A stretch of 64,000 nucleotides of DNA from Anaerolineales bacterium (GTDB lineage Bacteria > Chloroflexota > Anaerolineae > Anaerolineales > E44-bin32), in the NCBI GenBank assembly GCA_037382465.1, contig JARRPX010000001.1, positions 44,117 to 108,116 of the forward strand, given 5' to 3'. The position numbers and the translations under genes were made by a program. Shown here one piece after another: positions 36,134 to 44,963 of the stretch. Position 1 is the first letter of the stretch. Each line of letters starts with the position of its first letter. A model generated the notes under the pieces. That model was not told the DNA's origin and searched no databases. It saw only the letters and a program-made list of their open reading frames with translations.

Positions 36134-38032
36134 CTATTGGATCTGGTTCCTCAACGCTTCATGGATGATCTCCACGTACGCCGCCGCACCGGTGTAGCTG
36201 GGATGTACTGAATCTTCGCAGAACCAACCTGCTTGATCTTCGGACAGTGCGTGCCAATCGATGAGTTCCGCCTGCGGCCAGCGATTCACGCCTTTAAGAA
36301 TCTGGTTGTTGACGATCGCTTCCCACGCCGCGGGCCTTCTCACGTTGATGAACAAAACACGCACAACGTCTTGTTCCAATAAACTGCGCATCACGTCATC
36401 GAAAACTTCGTCTTCGAAGGGTACGTTGGTTCCCAGATGGATGGCGACCGTGCTTGCCAGACAGTCGCCCTCAGCCAACTGCGGGATCAATTCCACGACG
36501 TCCTGCATGCGGCGGTTGCGCAGCGCATCCACACAATAGCTGCCAGGCGAGAATTCCTTTTCGAGCCAGGGTTCGACGCTTTCCATGATCGAGTCGCCGA
36601 TGAAGGTGATCTGCAGCGTGTTCGTGGTTTCCGGCACATCTTCGAGCACGGCGATGGTATTCGAAATCATAAGGCTCTCGTTGGGCTTCGCTGCGGCCTG
36701 CGCGTGGGCGGACGAATAGGACGGGTATCCTTCCGTGGTGTCCGGATCCGCAGCAGCTTCGAGTGAGGGCGTTGGGACCGGAAACTTTGAGGCCGTGGCG
36801 TTGGCTTGAGACGGAGCAGCAGCGGTGGGCTGAACGACGATGTATCCTGCCACGACCAGCATGCCGGCGACGGCAGTGGCGTTGGCGCGCAGACCGCCCA
36901 GCAGCTTCGTGGAATCCGACCACCAGATCCGCATCCCGTACCGGCGGATGGGCTGCTCGATCCAGCGGTAGCTGAGTTCCGCCAGCAAGCCTGTCAGGAT
37001 CAACTGCAGCGCAAGAGTGATTGCGTCGGGCTGCGCCGATCCGCCGCTCCAATTCCAGACGATCATCAGCGGCCAGTGCCAGAGGTAGATGCCGTAGCTG
37101 CGCGTGCCGAGCCAGCGAAGCGGCCGGCACCCCAACAGCCTGGAGAGGTGCGTCCGGGGATTTGAAACCGCCAGAATCACCAGACAGGTCAGCGAGGCGG
37201 CGAGCAGAAACCCACCGCGATAAAGAAAGGCTTCGTACTCGTGCAGTCTGCCGAAAACCCAGAATAATCCCAGCGCGCCCAGAAAGCTTGCAGTTTCAAC
37301 CACCCAGCTTCTGCGAGCAATGCCATTCCCGGGCTTCCAGAGCATGGCCAACCCGGCTCCCAGAAGGAAACCGCTTGCCCTCGTATCCGTGCCGTAATAC
37401 ACCCGGGAGGGATCGGCCTGCGGGTCATACATGCTGATCGTGAGTGCAAACGTGATCCCGGCGAGTAAGAGAACAGGAAGTGCCAGCTTGAAAGTCTGGT
37501 TGGAGCTGCGAGGACGAAAGATTCGCAAGATTCCCCAGAGTACCAGCGGCCAGATGAGATAGAACTGCTCTTCGACGGCCAACGACCAGAGGTGTTGGAG
37601 AAGCGGGGGTCGGCCGAATTGCTCGAAATAGGGAATCTCGCGGGAGATGAAAACCCAATTGCTGATGTAAAGCAACGCTCCCGGAATATCCTCGCGCAGA
37701 CGCGGGAGCGCGTCTGGCGCCAGCCACCCGGCCAGCGGAACGACGGCGGCCAAGAGCAGGCAGAGTGCCGGCAGCAAGCGCCGCGCCCTGCGCAGCCAGA
37801 ATTGACTCAACGCATCGCGTTGACTGGCCAGATACACTCGCAGCAGCAGTGAGCTGATCAGATATCCCGAGATGACGAAGAAAACCTCCACTCCCAGGTA
37901 TCCGCCAACGGCCCAGGACACGTTGGCGTGATAGAAAATGACGGCAAGAACCGCTATCGCCCGAAGCCCATCGAGCCCCGGCAGATATAAAATTCGTTGA
38001 TTTGAAGAATTCGAAATGATATTCCGCATCAT
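36134..38032 (-). CDS. OafA/YrhL-type acyltransferase fused to SGNH domain
   Basis: About 632 residues. The first in-frame Met codons near the conserved start are at 38041, 38032 and 38029; 38032 has AAGGA at good spacing. A longer frame to 38209 is unlikely. The N-terminal acyltransferase-3 domain has the motif LDGLRAIAVLAVIFYHAN, with the catalytic-type His, and GVEVFFVISGYLIS, then about ten helices. A Thr/Pro/Ala linker leads to a C-terminal SGNH hydrolase-like domain: GDSIMES, HLGTN and CEDSVHPS (Asp and His). Such enzymes O-acetylate surface glycans. Monocistronic. Confidence 0.88.
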   Translation of the reverse strand: MMRNIISNSSNQRILYLPGLDGLRAIAVLAVIFYHANVSWAVGGYLGVEVFFVISGYLISSLLLRVYLASQRDALSQFWLRRARRLLPALCLLLAAVVPLAGWLAPDALPRLREDIPGALLYISNWVFISREIPYFEQFGRPPLLQHLWSLAVEEQFYLIWPLVLWGILRIFRPRSSNQTFKLALPVLLLAGITFALTISMYDPQADPSRVYYGTDTRASGFLLGAGLAMLWKPGNGIARRSWVVETASFLGALGLFWVFGRLHEYEAFLYRGGFLLAASLTCLVILAVSNPRTHLSRLLGCRPLRWLGTRSYGIYLWHWPLMIVWNWSGGSAQPDAITLALQLILTGLLAELSYRWIEQPIRRYGMRIWWSDSTKLLGGLRANATAVAGMLVVAGYIVVQPTAAAPSQANATASKFPVPTPSLEAAADPDTTEGYPSYSSAHAQAAAKPNESLMISNTIAVLEDVPETTNTLQITFIGDSIMESVEPWLEKEFSPGSYCVDALRNRRMQDVVELIPQLAEGDCLASTVAIHLGTNVPFEDEVFDDVMRSLLEQDVVRVLFINVRRPAAWEAIVNNQILKGVNRWPQAELIDWHALSEDQAGWFCEDSVHPSYTGAAAYVEIIHEALRNQIQ

Positions 38033-38350
38033 TTCATCCATCCTTGGCGTCCGGTGGGAGCTGGCTTCTATCTTTTCGCCCTCACATCGAACGAGTTTTT
38101 CATAATCCCAGTGTAAGGGTGGATGTTTACGAGATATTAACGCGAAGGTTACTGGAAAGTTACCGTTGTTGGGGTTCGAACTGTGATCCGGATCATACTC
38201 TGAAATCACCCCTAAGTATGATTACGCACTCCCTTTCGGTCGCTATAGTAATTGACGATCCGGTCCCGGTCGTTGCACCGGATTGGGATACGACACATTG
38301 GTGCATCCAATGGTGTCGTTGATGAAATGAATTCGAAAGAAGGAGACATC

Positions 38351-39352
38351 ATGAATAAACGTCACATCGGAGTCCTCATGACTGTTCTGGTCCCATTGTT
38401 GTTGCTGACGGGTTGTGCAGATCCAACTGCCCAGGCGACAATGGTGCCGGAGGTCGATACGGAGCAATCCGGCGAAGCGCCGGCTGCGGAAGCCCCAGAA
38501 GAGGCGGTCCCGCAAGATGCTTGGCAGATGATCATCGAAAGCGAGGTCCCTCAGCCCGTTCGCATGGCCGGATTCATGAATGAAAGCTTTGGTATTACCG
38601 GCGGTGCCACCGGAGCAGGAAAAACTCACTACTCAAACGATGGTGGAGAGACATGGACGATGTCAGAGGGGAGTGGAGGTTGCATCTACGGCATCGAGAT
38701 CATCGACGAGGGTACCGTGTGGGTCTGCGGCCGCAATACAGGAGCATCGTTTTCCACGCCGGGCGGAGTGCGTCTGAGTTTGGATGGCGGCCAAACCTGG
38801 GAGGAGCCGGCGGATTACCGCATCACCCCCGAATATTGCCCATTGAGTTTCCTCGACGCACAGACCGGCTGGTTTGTTTCCGGAAACCAACTCAATGCGA
38901 CCTTCGATGGTGGGGCTACGATACAGGCGATCGTGCTGCCTGAAGAGGGTATGCACATCGCGGCGATTTCCCTGCTCTCCGAGGCCGAAGGTTACGTGCT
39001 GGGATACGACGGCGTCATCTACGTCACGCAAGACGGAGGCGCGACCTGGGAGCCTATGAAAATCGACCTGCAGCGCTTCGAAGGGATGAAGATGTATGAA
39101 GCCGGCGACGTCGGTTCATCCGCGATGCGATTTATCGATCGGGAGACGGGTGTGATCGTCATGAGCTTGCTGGGGGAGAATAAAGAAAGCGCATTGGTAG
39201 CGTTGCGCACAACGGACGGTGGGCAAACCTGGACCGATGAAAGGCTCCTGGAAAAACTGGGCACGCCTTTCATCTCGCACGACGGCTTGTACGTCACCGT
39301 CAGCGACCTTTTTTCCAGTCTGCTGCGTGTATTCCGCTACACAGGCAGTTGA
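38351..39352 (+). CDS. Beta-propeller (BNR/Ycf48-like) lipoprotein, cysteine form
   Basis: A 333-residue lipoprotein from the ATG at 38351 (MNKRHIGVLMTVLVPLLLL, lipobox LLTGC) with AAGGAGA upstream. After an acidic Ala/Glu linker come BNR-type repeats (NDGGETWTM, LDGGQTWEE, QDGGATWEP, TDGGQTWTD). It aligns with the proteins encoded at 10313-11245 and 11276-12223, including VRMAGFMNESFGITGG. The Cys in GGCIYGIEII (codon TGC) matches the TGA of the candidate selenoprotein, and the second Cys (VWVCG) follows at the same spacing. A third is in EYCPLSFLD. This distant copy has no selenium-related neighbours. Function unknown. Confidence 0.85.
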   Translation: MNKRHIGVLMTVLVPLLLLTGCADPTAQATMVPEVDTEQSGEAPAAEAPEEAVPQDAWQMIIESEVPQPVRMAGFMNESFGITGGATGAGKTHYSNDGGETWTMSEGSGGCIYGIEIIDEGTVWVCGRNTGASFSTPGGVRLSLDGGQTWEEPADYRITPEYCPLSFLDAQTGWFVSGNQLNATFDGGATIQAIVLPEEGMHIAAISLLSEAEGYVLGYDGVIYVTQDGGATWEPMKIDLQRFEGMKMYEAGDVGSSAMRFIDRETGVIVMSLLGENKESALVALRTTDGGQTWTDERLLEKLGTPFISHDGLYVTVSDLFSSLLRVFRYTGS

Positions 39353-39359
39353 TGTATAT

Positions 39360-39415
39360 CCCTGGCCGGCTGTGTGTGTACGCTATTCGCGGCTAAAGTC
39401 GGCCAGGGTATTCTT
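39360..39415 (+). terminator. Likely terminator after propeller lipoprotein
   Basis: A 9-bp stem CCCTGGCCG (39360-39368) with its complement (39400-39408) encloses a 31-nt loop and is followed by TATTCTT. It starts 8 bp after the stop of the lipoprotein gene. Confidence 0.5.
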
Positions 39416-39519
39416 ATGTTGGCCTGGTTACTTGAACCCGGTGTGAACATTAATCGCCTCGTTCGTAGACTGCTGGGTACGGCTAGCAAGCCGACATTCG
39501 CTGACTTCGCTAGACCTGG

Positions 39520-40548
39520 TTAGCTGCTGTAAATCGAGATCAGATCGTTGATCAACGCCAACCCGGTTTCCACTCGTCCTGCGCCGGGGCCGATGAGCGT
39601 CACTTCACCGAGTAAATCCGTGGTGTAATGAATGGCGTTGGTCGCGCCGTTGACTGCGGCAAACGGATGGCTCCGGGGCAGGCACATCGGTTTCACGCAC
39701 GCCACGACCTCGCCGTTCTTTTTTTCCACACTGCCGATCAACTTCCAGCACTGTCCGTTTTCCTGCGCTTCCCCTATCTTTTCCTGCGTCAGGCCGGTAA
39801 TGCCCGTACGCTCTACTTGATCGGGTCTTATCGCCGATCCCATGAGCACGGTGCTGAGAATCGCCACTTTCGCCGCGGCGTCGTGGCCTTCCACGTCGCC
39901 CCGCGGATCGGCTTCCGCATAGCCGAGGCGCTGTGCGTCCTTCAGAGCACTTTGATACGAAAGACCTTTGGTCATTTCACTCAGGATGTAGTTGGTCGTC
40001 CCGTTGAGGATGCCTTCGATTTTTCGAACGCCAGCGCTGCGCAGCATCTGCATGCCGAGGCGCAACGCAGGTGTTCCACTCATCACCGTGCCCTCAAAAC
40101 CAATTCGCACCCCGTTTTCCTGTGCCAGCTCGTCGAGTTCGCTGAAGTGCAAGGCGATGGGTCCCTTGTTCGTCGTGATCACGTGTTTGCCATTTTTTAG
40201 CGCCTGGCGGACGTAACTCGTGGCCGGTTCGCCGGAATCGAGATCCGTGAAGCTGATCTCTGCAATGACGTCGGCGTTGCACTTCACGATCGTTGTTTGC
40301 GTATCCCATTCGGACTCTTCGGCATCAAGGCCGGTAAAGGATCCGCTATTCTGAATCGCGGATAACAGCGCGGCCGGATCCAGCCCGTCCGGGTCGTAGA
40401 CCGAGCCGAATTGCAGATCGCTGACCGCCACGATGCGGATGTCCAGGCCGAAAATTTCTTGATACTCCTTTGCACGATCGCGGAGAATTTCCGCAAAACC
40501 CTGTCCCACGTTTCCAAATCCAATGAGCGCTACACGAACGATTTTCAT
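39520..40548 (-). CDS. hom: Homoserine dehydrogenase, short form without ACT domain
   Basis: A 342-residue enzyme from the ATG at 40548 (MKIVRVALIGFGNVGQGFAE; GGAG 9 nt upstream). The N-terminal NAD(P) fold has GFGNVGQG. Later come the substrate and metal segment TTNKGPIALH, GTPALRLG, the hallmark LNGTTNYILSEM, and DPRGDVEGHDAAAKVAIL, with the catalytic Lys. It reduces aspartate semialdehyde to homoserine for Thr, Met and Ile synthesis. The usual C-terminal ACT domain is absent, so Thr feedback through ACT is not expected. It lies 79 bp downstream of the PfkB kinase of the ECF operon and may be cotranscribed. Confidence 0.92.
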   Translation of the reverse strand: MKIVRVALIGFGNVGQGFAEILRDRAKEYQEIFGLDIRIVAVSDLQFGSVYDPDGLDPAALLSAIQNSGSFTGLDAEESEWDTQTTIVKCNADVIAEISFTDLDSGEPATSYVRQALKNGKHVITTNKGPIALHFSELDELAQENGVRIGFEGTVMSGTPALRLGMQMLRSAGVRKIEGILNGTTNYILSEMTKGLSYQSALKDAQRLGYAEADPRGDVEGHDAAAKVAILSTVLMGSAIRPDQVERTGITGLTQEKIGEAQENGQCWKLIGSVEKKNGEVVACVKPMCLPRSHPFAAVNGATNAIHYTTDLLGEVTLIGPGAGRVETGLALINDLISIYSS

Positions 40549-40627
40549 GCCAACTTTCTCCATAGCTATGCCGGTGCAATTAACTCGAGAGGCGTATTCA
40601 CATTGGAATCGTCAGGCGCTGCGGCGA

Positions 40628-41590
40628 TCACCCGCTCTCGGAACTGCGCGGCAGAATGTCCGCCCATTCCATGCCGAAACGATCCAGCACCTCGCGAATT
40701 TCCTCGCCAGTGGGCATATTGTAACCGGTGCCCAATTTCTGCACCTTGGCGGCGCCGGTGGCGTTCGCCAGGCGGCCCGTCTGTTCGAGGTCCAATTCCC
40801 GCAAGAAGGCGTACATCACTGCTGCGTTCAAGCTGTCTCCTGCTCCGGTGGCGTCCTGGGCCTGTACGGGGAATCCGGGCGCGATGTGTTCCTTCCCGTC
40901 GGTGAGCAGGAAACAACCTGCCGCACCGCGTTTGATGACCACGCTTCGAGGCCCTCGCTTGAGCAGCTCGCGGGCGGACACCAGCGGATCATCCAGTCCG
41001 GTCAGGTTCCTCGCTTCGGTTTCTGTCGCCAGGAACACGGTCGTGAGGCCAATTGCGTTTTGCCACCAGGACGAATCGACCGCCGGGTTGCCGGGTCCGG
41101 GGTCGAAGAAAACGGGCACGTTCGATTTATGCGCTGTCCGCATGGCGTCCAGGATGAGTTTCGGGGTCCACTCGTATTCCGCCCAGCCGCCTGCGAACAA
41201 CGCCTCGGCTTCTCGTATCGAACGCTTCCATTCTTCGGGGAACGATTTCAAGCGGAGGCTTCCGCCATAACCGAGGTAAGCGGGTTCGCCCTGGCCATCG
41301 ACGACGACTCCGGCCACGGGAGTCTCCGCTTCGGGGGTGATGCGCACGTTCGATACGTCGATCTCCTCGCGCTGCAATCCGGCGAGCACGGCTCGACCGA
41401 AACGGTCGCTGCCGATCTCCCCCATACAACCGACGTCCATCCCCAGGCGCGCTGCGGTGATGGCGACGTTGGTCGCGCCGCCCGGACCAATCTCCAGATA
41501 CGTGGCCCGTTGGATGTCTCCCGCCTGGACCGGAAAATGGGGAATGTGCAGACTCAGATCGACGATCAAGTCACCGAACACCAGTATCAT
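40628..41590 (-). CDS. PfkB/ribokinase-family sugar or nucleoside kinase
   Basis: A 320-residue kinase from the ATG at 41590, which overlaps the EcfA stop by 4 nt (GGGAGGG upstream). PfkB motifs: GDLIVDLSLHIP at the N-terminus, the di-Gly region GPGGATNVAITAARLG, and the C-terminal anion-hole DATGAGDSLNAAV with the catalytic Asp. It phosphorylates a small alcohol such as a sugar, nucleoside or vitamin precursor. Its place as the fifth gene of the ECF operon suggests that it traps the imported substrate by phosphorylation. The substrate cannot be read from sequence. Confidence 0.88.
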   Translation of the reverse strand: MILVFGDLIVDLSLHIPHFPVQAGDIQRATYLEIGPGGATNVAITAARLGMDVGCMGEIGSDRFGRAVLAGLQREEIDVSNVRITPEAETPVAGVVVDGQGEPAYLGYGGSLRLKSFPEEWKRSIREAEALFAGGWAEYEWTPKLILDAMRTAHKSNVPVFFDPGPGNPAVDSSWWQNAIGLTTVFLATETEARNLTGLDDPLVSARELLKRGPRSVVIKRGAAGCFLLTDGKEHIAPGFPVQAQDATGAGDSLNAAVMYAFLRELDLEQTGRLANATGAAKVQKLGTGYNMPTGEEIREVLDRFGMEWADILPRSSESG

Positions 41591-42405
41591 GGCTGCTTGC
41601 CCTCCCTGGCTGCGATCCACGCTTCTACGAAGGCTTCGACGGTGCGCGGAGCGGCGGGTAGCCCGATCGCCTCGGCCAGGCGGATCATCTGCGGTGGTTC
41701 CAATCCTGCTGCGTGCAAGATATCTTCCTGCGCCAGTGATATTTGCGCACGGTCGTCTATCAATATCCTACCCTGGGACATCACAACGACGCGGTCGAAA
41801 TGTTCGGCGCAGAAATCCAAATCGTGCGTGATGGCGATCACCGTGTGGTTTTCCGACTTCAAGCGTTCGATCATCTCGCCCATCATCGCCACACCGTTCG
41901 AATCCTGCCCGGTCGTGGGTTCGTCGAAAATGATGATCGGTGTTTCCATTGCCAGGGTGGCGGCGATTGCAACCAGGTTGCGTTTCGACGCATGCAGGTC
42001 GTATGGATGCCGGTCGCCGAGGGATTGAAGCGCGGTCAATTGAAGCGCTCGTTCCACGCGCGCATCAACCTCCGCAGGGTTCAAATTCAAATTCTTCGGC
42101 CCGAAAGTCACCTCTGCGCGCACCGTGCGGGCGAAGAGTTGATCGTCGGGATTCTGGAACACATATCCGACCCTGCGGGATAGCTGCGCCACCGTGTGCT
42201 CCTGTGTGTTCCATTCGCCGATGAGAACGTTCCCCGACGTGGGCAGGAGCAGACCGTTGAGATGTTTGACGAGCGTCGTCTTTCCGGCGCCGTTCTCCCC
42301 GATGATCGCCACGGCTTCGTCGTCTTTGATTCGCAAGTCGATATCGCGCAGCGCTTCGACGCCGGAAGGGTATTGATAGGAAAGGTTTTCGATGACGACG
42401 TTCAT
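41587..42405 (-). CDS. ECF transporter ATPase (EcfA, second copy)
   Basis: A 272-residue ABC ATPase: Walker A GENGAGKTTLVKHLNGL, Q-loop VFQNPDDQLF (typical ECF), Walker B PIIIFDEPTTGQD and switch His in AITHDLD. The signature region reads YDLHASKRNLVAIAATLA, a degenerate form of LSxGE/Q, which hints at an asymmetric ATPase pair with only one full catalytic composite site. It overlaps both neighbours by 4 nt. It should form the energising module with the other EcfA and with EcfT. Confidence 0.88.
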   Translation of the reverse strand: MNVVIENLSYQYPSGVEALRDIDLRIKDDEAVAIIGENGAGKTTLVKHLNGLLLPTSGNVLIGEWNTQEHTVAQLSRRVGYVFQNPDDQLFARTVRAEVTFGPKNLNLNPAEVDARVERALQLTALQSLGDRHPYDLHASKRNLVAIAATLAMETPIIIFDEPTTGQDSNGVAMMGEMIERLKSENHTVIAITHDLDFCAEHFDRVVVMSQGRILIDDRAQISLAQEDILHAAGLEPPQMIRLAEAIGLPAAPRTVEAFVEAWIAAREGKQP

Positions 42406-43238
42406 CGAAAGATCTCCGTCGCCTGCTCGAGGGTAATCGGCAGGTCGCCGTCCGTTTTACCTGCTCCGCGCGCTCTGGCCGATTGCGCGGCACGCGTGAA
42501 ACGTGTGGGTTGAAGCCCGATCTCGTCCAATTTGGAGGAGGTAAGCACGCTTCGAGGTGCGCCGTCCGCGATGACGCGGCCTTCCGACAGGAGCAATACT
42601 CGGTCCGAAAATCGAGCCAGCCACTCCAGCTTGTGCTCGACGAGCACCACGGTCATCTCTCGCTCCTGAACCATGCGCTGCAGCGCGAGAAAAAGGTCCC
42701 GCGTCCCGGACGGGTCCAACTGACTCGTCGGTTCGTCCAGCACGAGCACCCGCGGCCGCATGGCGATCATCGACGCCAGCGCCAGACGCTGCTGCTGTCC
42801 ACCCGAAAGGTCAAATGGAGAGCGATCTGATATTTCCTGCAGCCCCATCATGCTCAGCGCCCAGCCCACGCGATCTTCGATTTCACTGCGCGGCAGGCCC
42901 AGGTTTTCGAGCCCGAATGCCACTTCTTCGCTTACCGAGAACTCCGACCCCGTGATCTGGTTGAAGGGATTTTGAAACACGAGACCGATGTCTCCGGCGA
43001 TCTCGCCCAGCGGTGTTTCGCTGATGTTTTTCGTCCCCACCGTGACCTGCCCTGTCAGCCGGCCATGATAGAAATGGGGGATGAAGCCGGTGAGGGCGTA
43101 GCACAGCGTCGACTTCCCTGCTTCGTTCGGTCCCACGACGCCGCAGAACTGCCCGGTGGGGATCGTCAGTTCGATTTCCTGCAGCACCTCTTCCTCGCTG
43201 CCGGGATAACGGTAGGATAGTTTCTCGACCCGAATCAT
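42402..43238 (-). CDS. ECF transporter ATPase (EcfA, first copy)
   Basis: A 278-residue ABC ATPase with Walker A GPNEAGKSTL, Q-loop VFQNPFNQITG, an intact signature [18 protein letters not shown], Walker B VLVLDEPTSQLDPSG and switch LVEHKLEW. The FNQ motif after the Q-loop is characteristic of ECF-type ATPases. It overlaps EcfT (upstream) and the second EcfA (downstream) by 4 nt. It carries a C-terminal extension with RAAQSARARGAGK, as usual for this family. Confidence 0.9.
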   Translation of the reverse strand: MIRVEKLSYRYPGSEEEVLQEIELTIPTGQFCGVVGPNEAGKSTLCYALTGFIPHFYHGRLTGQVTVGTKNISETPLGEIAGDIGLVFQNPFNQITGSEFSVSEEVAFGLENLGLPRSEIEDRVGWALSMMGLQEISDRSPFDLSGGQQQRLALASMIAMRPRVLVLDEPTSQLDPSGTRDLFLALQRMVQEREMTVVLVEHKLEWLARFSDRVLLLSEGRVIADGAPRSVLTSSKLDEIGLQPTRFTRAAQSARARGAGKTDGDLPITLEQATEIFR

Positions 43239-44014
43239 GGGGTCAGCCCCACGATCCTGGCCGCGATCAGCGCCAACATGACGAGGAGGAAACCCCAGCG
43301 CAGAACGGATTGACTTTTTGAATCCGCCAGTTCGGTGAGACTCGTCCTTGGTCCCTGGCGGCTGAAGGCGCGCGCCTCCAGCGCCATGGCGCGCTCGTCC
43401 AATTCCAGAACGCTGCCGAGGATCAACGGCGCCACGAGCGGAACCAGCATGCGCATGCGGTGAATCAAGGACCCTTCGGTTTCCAGCCCGCGGGAGCGCT
43501 GCGCATCGAGAATGCCCTGCGCCTTATCCTGGAAGCGAGGGATGATTTGCAGGGCGGCGAGGATGATGTAGGCGATCTGCCGCGGCATGCCGCGTTCGAT
43601 CAGCGCCAGCATGAGTTTGTCCGGCCGGGTGACGATCATCATCAGCACGGCCGCGCCCAACCAGACCAACAAGCGTGCGGTGAAATGCGCCGCCAGCCAC
43701 AAGCCTTCCTCCTTGAGGGAAAGCGGCCCGAGCTGGAGCAGCACGTGCGTACCGCGGGCGAAGAAACCCTGGATGAGGAAGAGCGACAGTGCGAAGGGCC
43801 AGATCAATAATGCGTTGCTCTTGATGAAGGGCCGGAAGACCTGTCCCCAAAAGGCCAGCGGCAGCAGTCCGACGGCGTAGAGCGCGAGCAGCCACCATAC
43901 GTTGGACAGCGTGGCTGCGGCCACGAAAAAAACGCCCGTCATGGCGATTTTTGTCAGCGGATGAAGGGCGTGCAGCCCACTGGAGCGGGGAATGTAGAGC
44001 GTCGGTGTGCTCAT
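43235..44014 (-). CDS. ecfT: ECF transporter transmembrane protein EcfT
   Basis: A 259-residue protein with four to six helices: LHALHPLTKIAMTGVFFVAA at the start, then two long coupling helices. The coupling region contains AQRSRGLETEG and LEARAFSRQGPRTSL, equivalents of the Ala-Arg-Gly-type motifs that contact the ATPases. The start at 44014 gives the family length. It overlaps EcfA by 4 nt and is 92 bp downstream of the S component. Confidence 0.88.
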   Translation of the reverse strand: MSTPTLYIPRSSGLHALHPLTKIAMTGVFFVAAATLSNVWWLLALYAVGLLPLAFWGQVFRPFIKSNALLIWPFALSLFLIQGFFARGTHVLLQLGPLSLKEEGLWLAAHFTARLLVWLGAAVLMMIVTRPDKLMLALIERGMPRQIAYIILAALQIIPRFQDKAQGILDAQRSRGLETEGSLIHRMRMLVPLVAPLILGSVLELDERAMALEARAFSRQGPRTSLTELADSKSQSVLRWGFLLVMLALIAARIVGLTP

Positions 44015-44106
44015 CGATTAACCGCGTGCGCCTCCGACCCCTGTCTCGTGCAGCAGTAGGCTGCTTTTAGATCAACGGCTGTTTCCCCAGGGCTAGAAAT
44101 AGAGAG

Positions 44107-44682
44107 TTACTCCTGGGAAAAGCGAGCTTTGAAATGCTCCGGCAGGGCTTGCAGGATGGCCCAGATGATGAAAAAGGTGACCGCCTTATCGATCGGATCG
44201 GAAACCGCACCTTGTGCCATGTTGGCGCCGAGCATGTCGAGTCCTGCACTACGGAAGGCAGCAACGAGCGCATCTGTGCCGGTACCCGTCACGCCGCCAA
44301 AAACGTAGGCTGCGATGGGCGCCGAAAGTACGGCAGCGATGATGCCCGTGATCAGGCCGGCGATGATGGATTTCCACCAGACCTTCATCCAGTCGCCCGT
44401 GCGGAAAGCGCCCGCCAATGCGCCGATGATCGCTGCCACCCCTGCCCAAGCGACGGCCTGGGGGAAAAGTCCGGTAATGGTCCACACGAAGTTGGCCAGA
44501 AATCCGGTCAGCGCGCCGGCCCAGGGTCCGACGAGCACGCCCACGAGCACCGTGCCAATCGAATCCAGGTAAAGCGGGATTTTTACGGATTGAACGAGCT
44601 GTCCTACGGCGACGTTGATGGCGATCGCCACCGGGATGAGGACGAGCGTCAATGTTGTAAACTCACGTCGAATTCGATCCAT
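44107..44682 (-). CDS. ECF transporter S component (substrate-binding)
   Basis: A 191-residue membrane protein with about six helices. The pattern VPVAIAINVAVGQLV, KIPLYLDSIGTVLVGVLVGP, AGALTGFLANFVWTI and the late AVTFFIIWAILQALP is typical of ECF S components, which bind vitamins or small metabolites. It leads the operon EcfS-EcfT-EcfA-EcfA-PfkB kinase, followed by hom. No TPP, cobalamin or other known riboswitch is visible upstream, so the substrate stays open. The adjacent kinase points to a phosphorylatable compound. Confidence 0.85.
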   Translation of the reverse strand: MDRIRREFTTLTLVLIPVAIAINVAVGQLVQSVKIPLYLDSIGTVLVGVLVGPWAGALTGFLANFVWTITGLFPQAVAWAGVAAIIGALAGAFRTGDWMKVWWKSIIAGLITGIIAAVLSAPIAAYVFGGVTGTGTDALVAAFRSAGLDMLGANMAQGAVSDPIDKAVTFFIIWAILQALPEHFKARFSQE

Positions 44683-44912
44683 GACTGTTCCTCCCTCTCG
44701 AATGTGTCTGCCTAACGTGAACTATACGTCAGGCGCGCCCTTGAGTCCAGTATGATTTTGGAGATCCACGCGCGTTTGGATCATCGTTTTTACTGCACCA
44801 CGCAAGCTGTGAGCGGGAGATGCGGAGAGATTTCCGCTTCTATGGTGCACGCGATCAACTCCCGCATGTTCTAAACGCACGCTCCGCGAGATGCATGGGA
44901 CGAGATGCGGAA

Positions 44913-44937
44913 GTGATGATCTAAAGCGGATCATCAC
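44913..44937. terminator. Hairpin downstream of PEP-synthase-like gene
   Basis: A perfect 9-bp stem (GTGATGATC at 44913-44921 with GATCATCAC at 44929-44937) has a 7-nt loop, 27 bp beyond the gene's stop on the minus strand. There is no T-run, so a stabilising or factor-aided terminator role is possible. The rest of 44683-44963 holds nothing I can name. Confidence 0.4.
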
Positions 44938-44963
44938 GACCGAAAGGCACCGTCCACAAATTT

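Noticed and set aside
40523..42028. Plus-strand frame of 501 codons over the kinase and EcfA
   Set aside because: It is antisense to well-supported PfkB and EcfA genes and has no recognisable motif.
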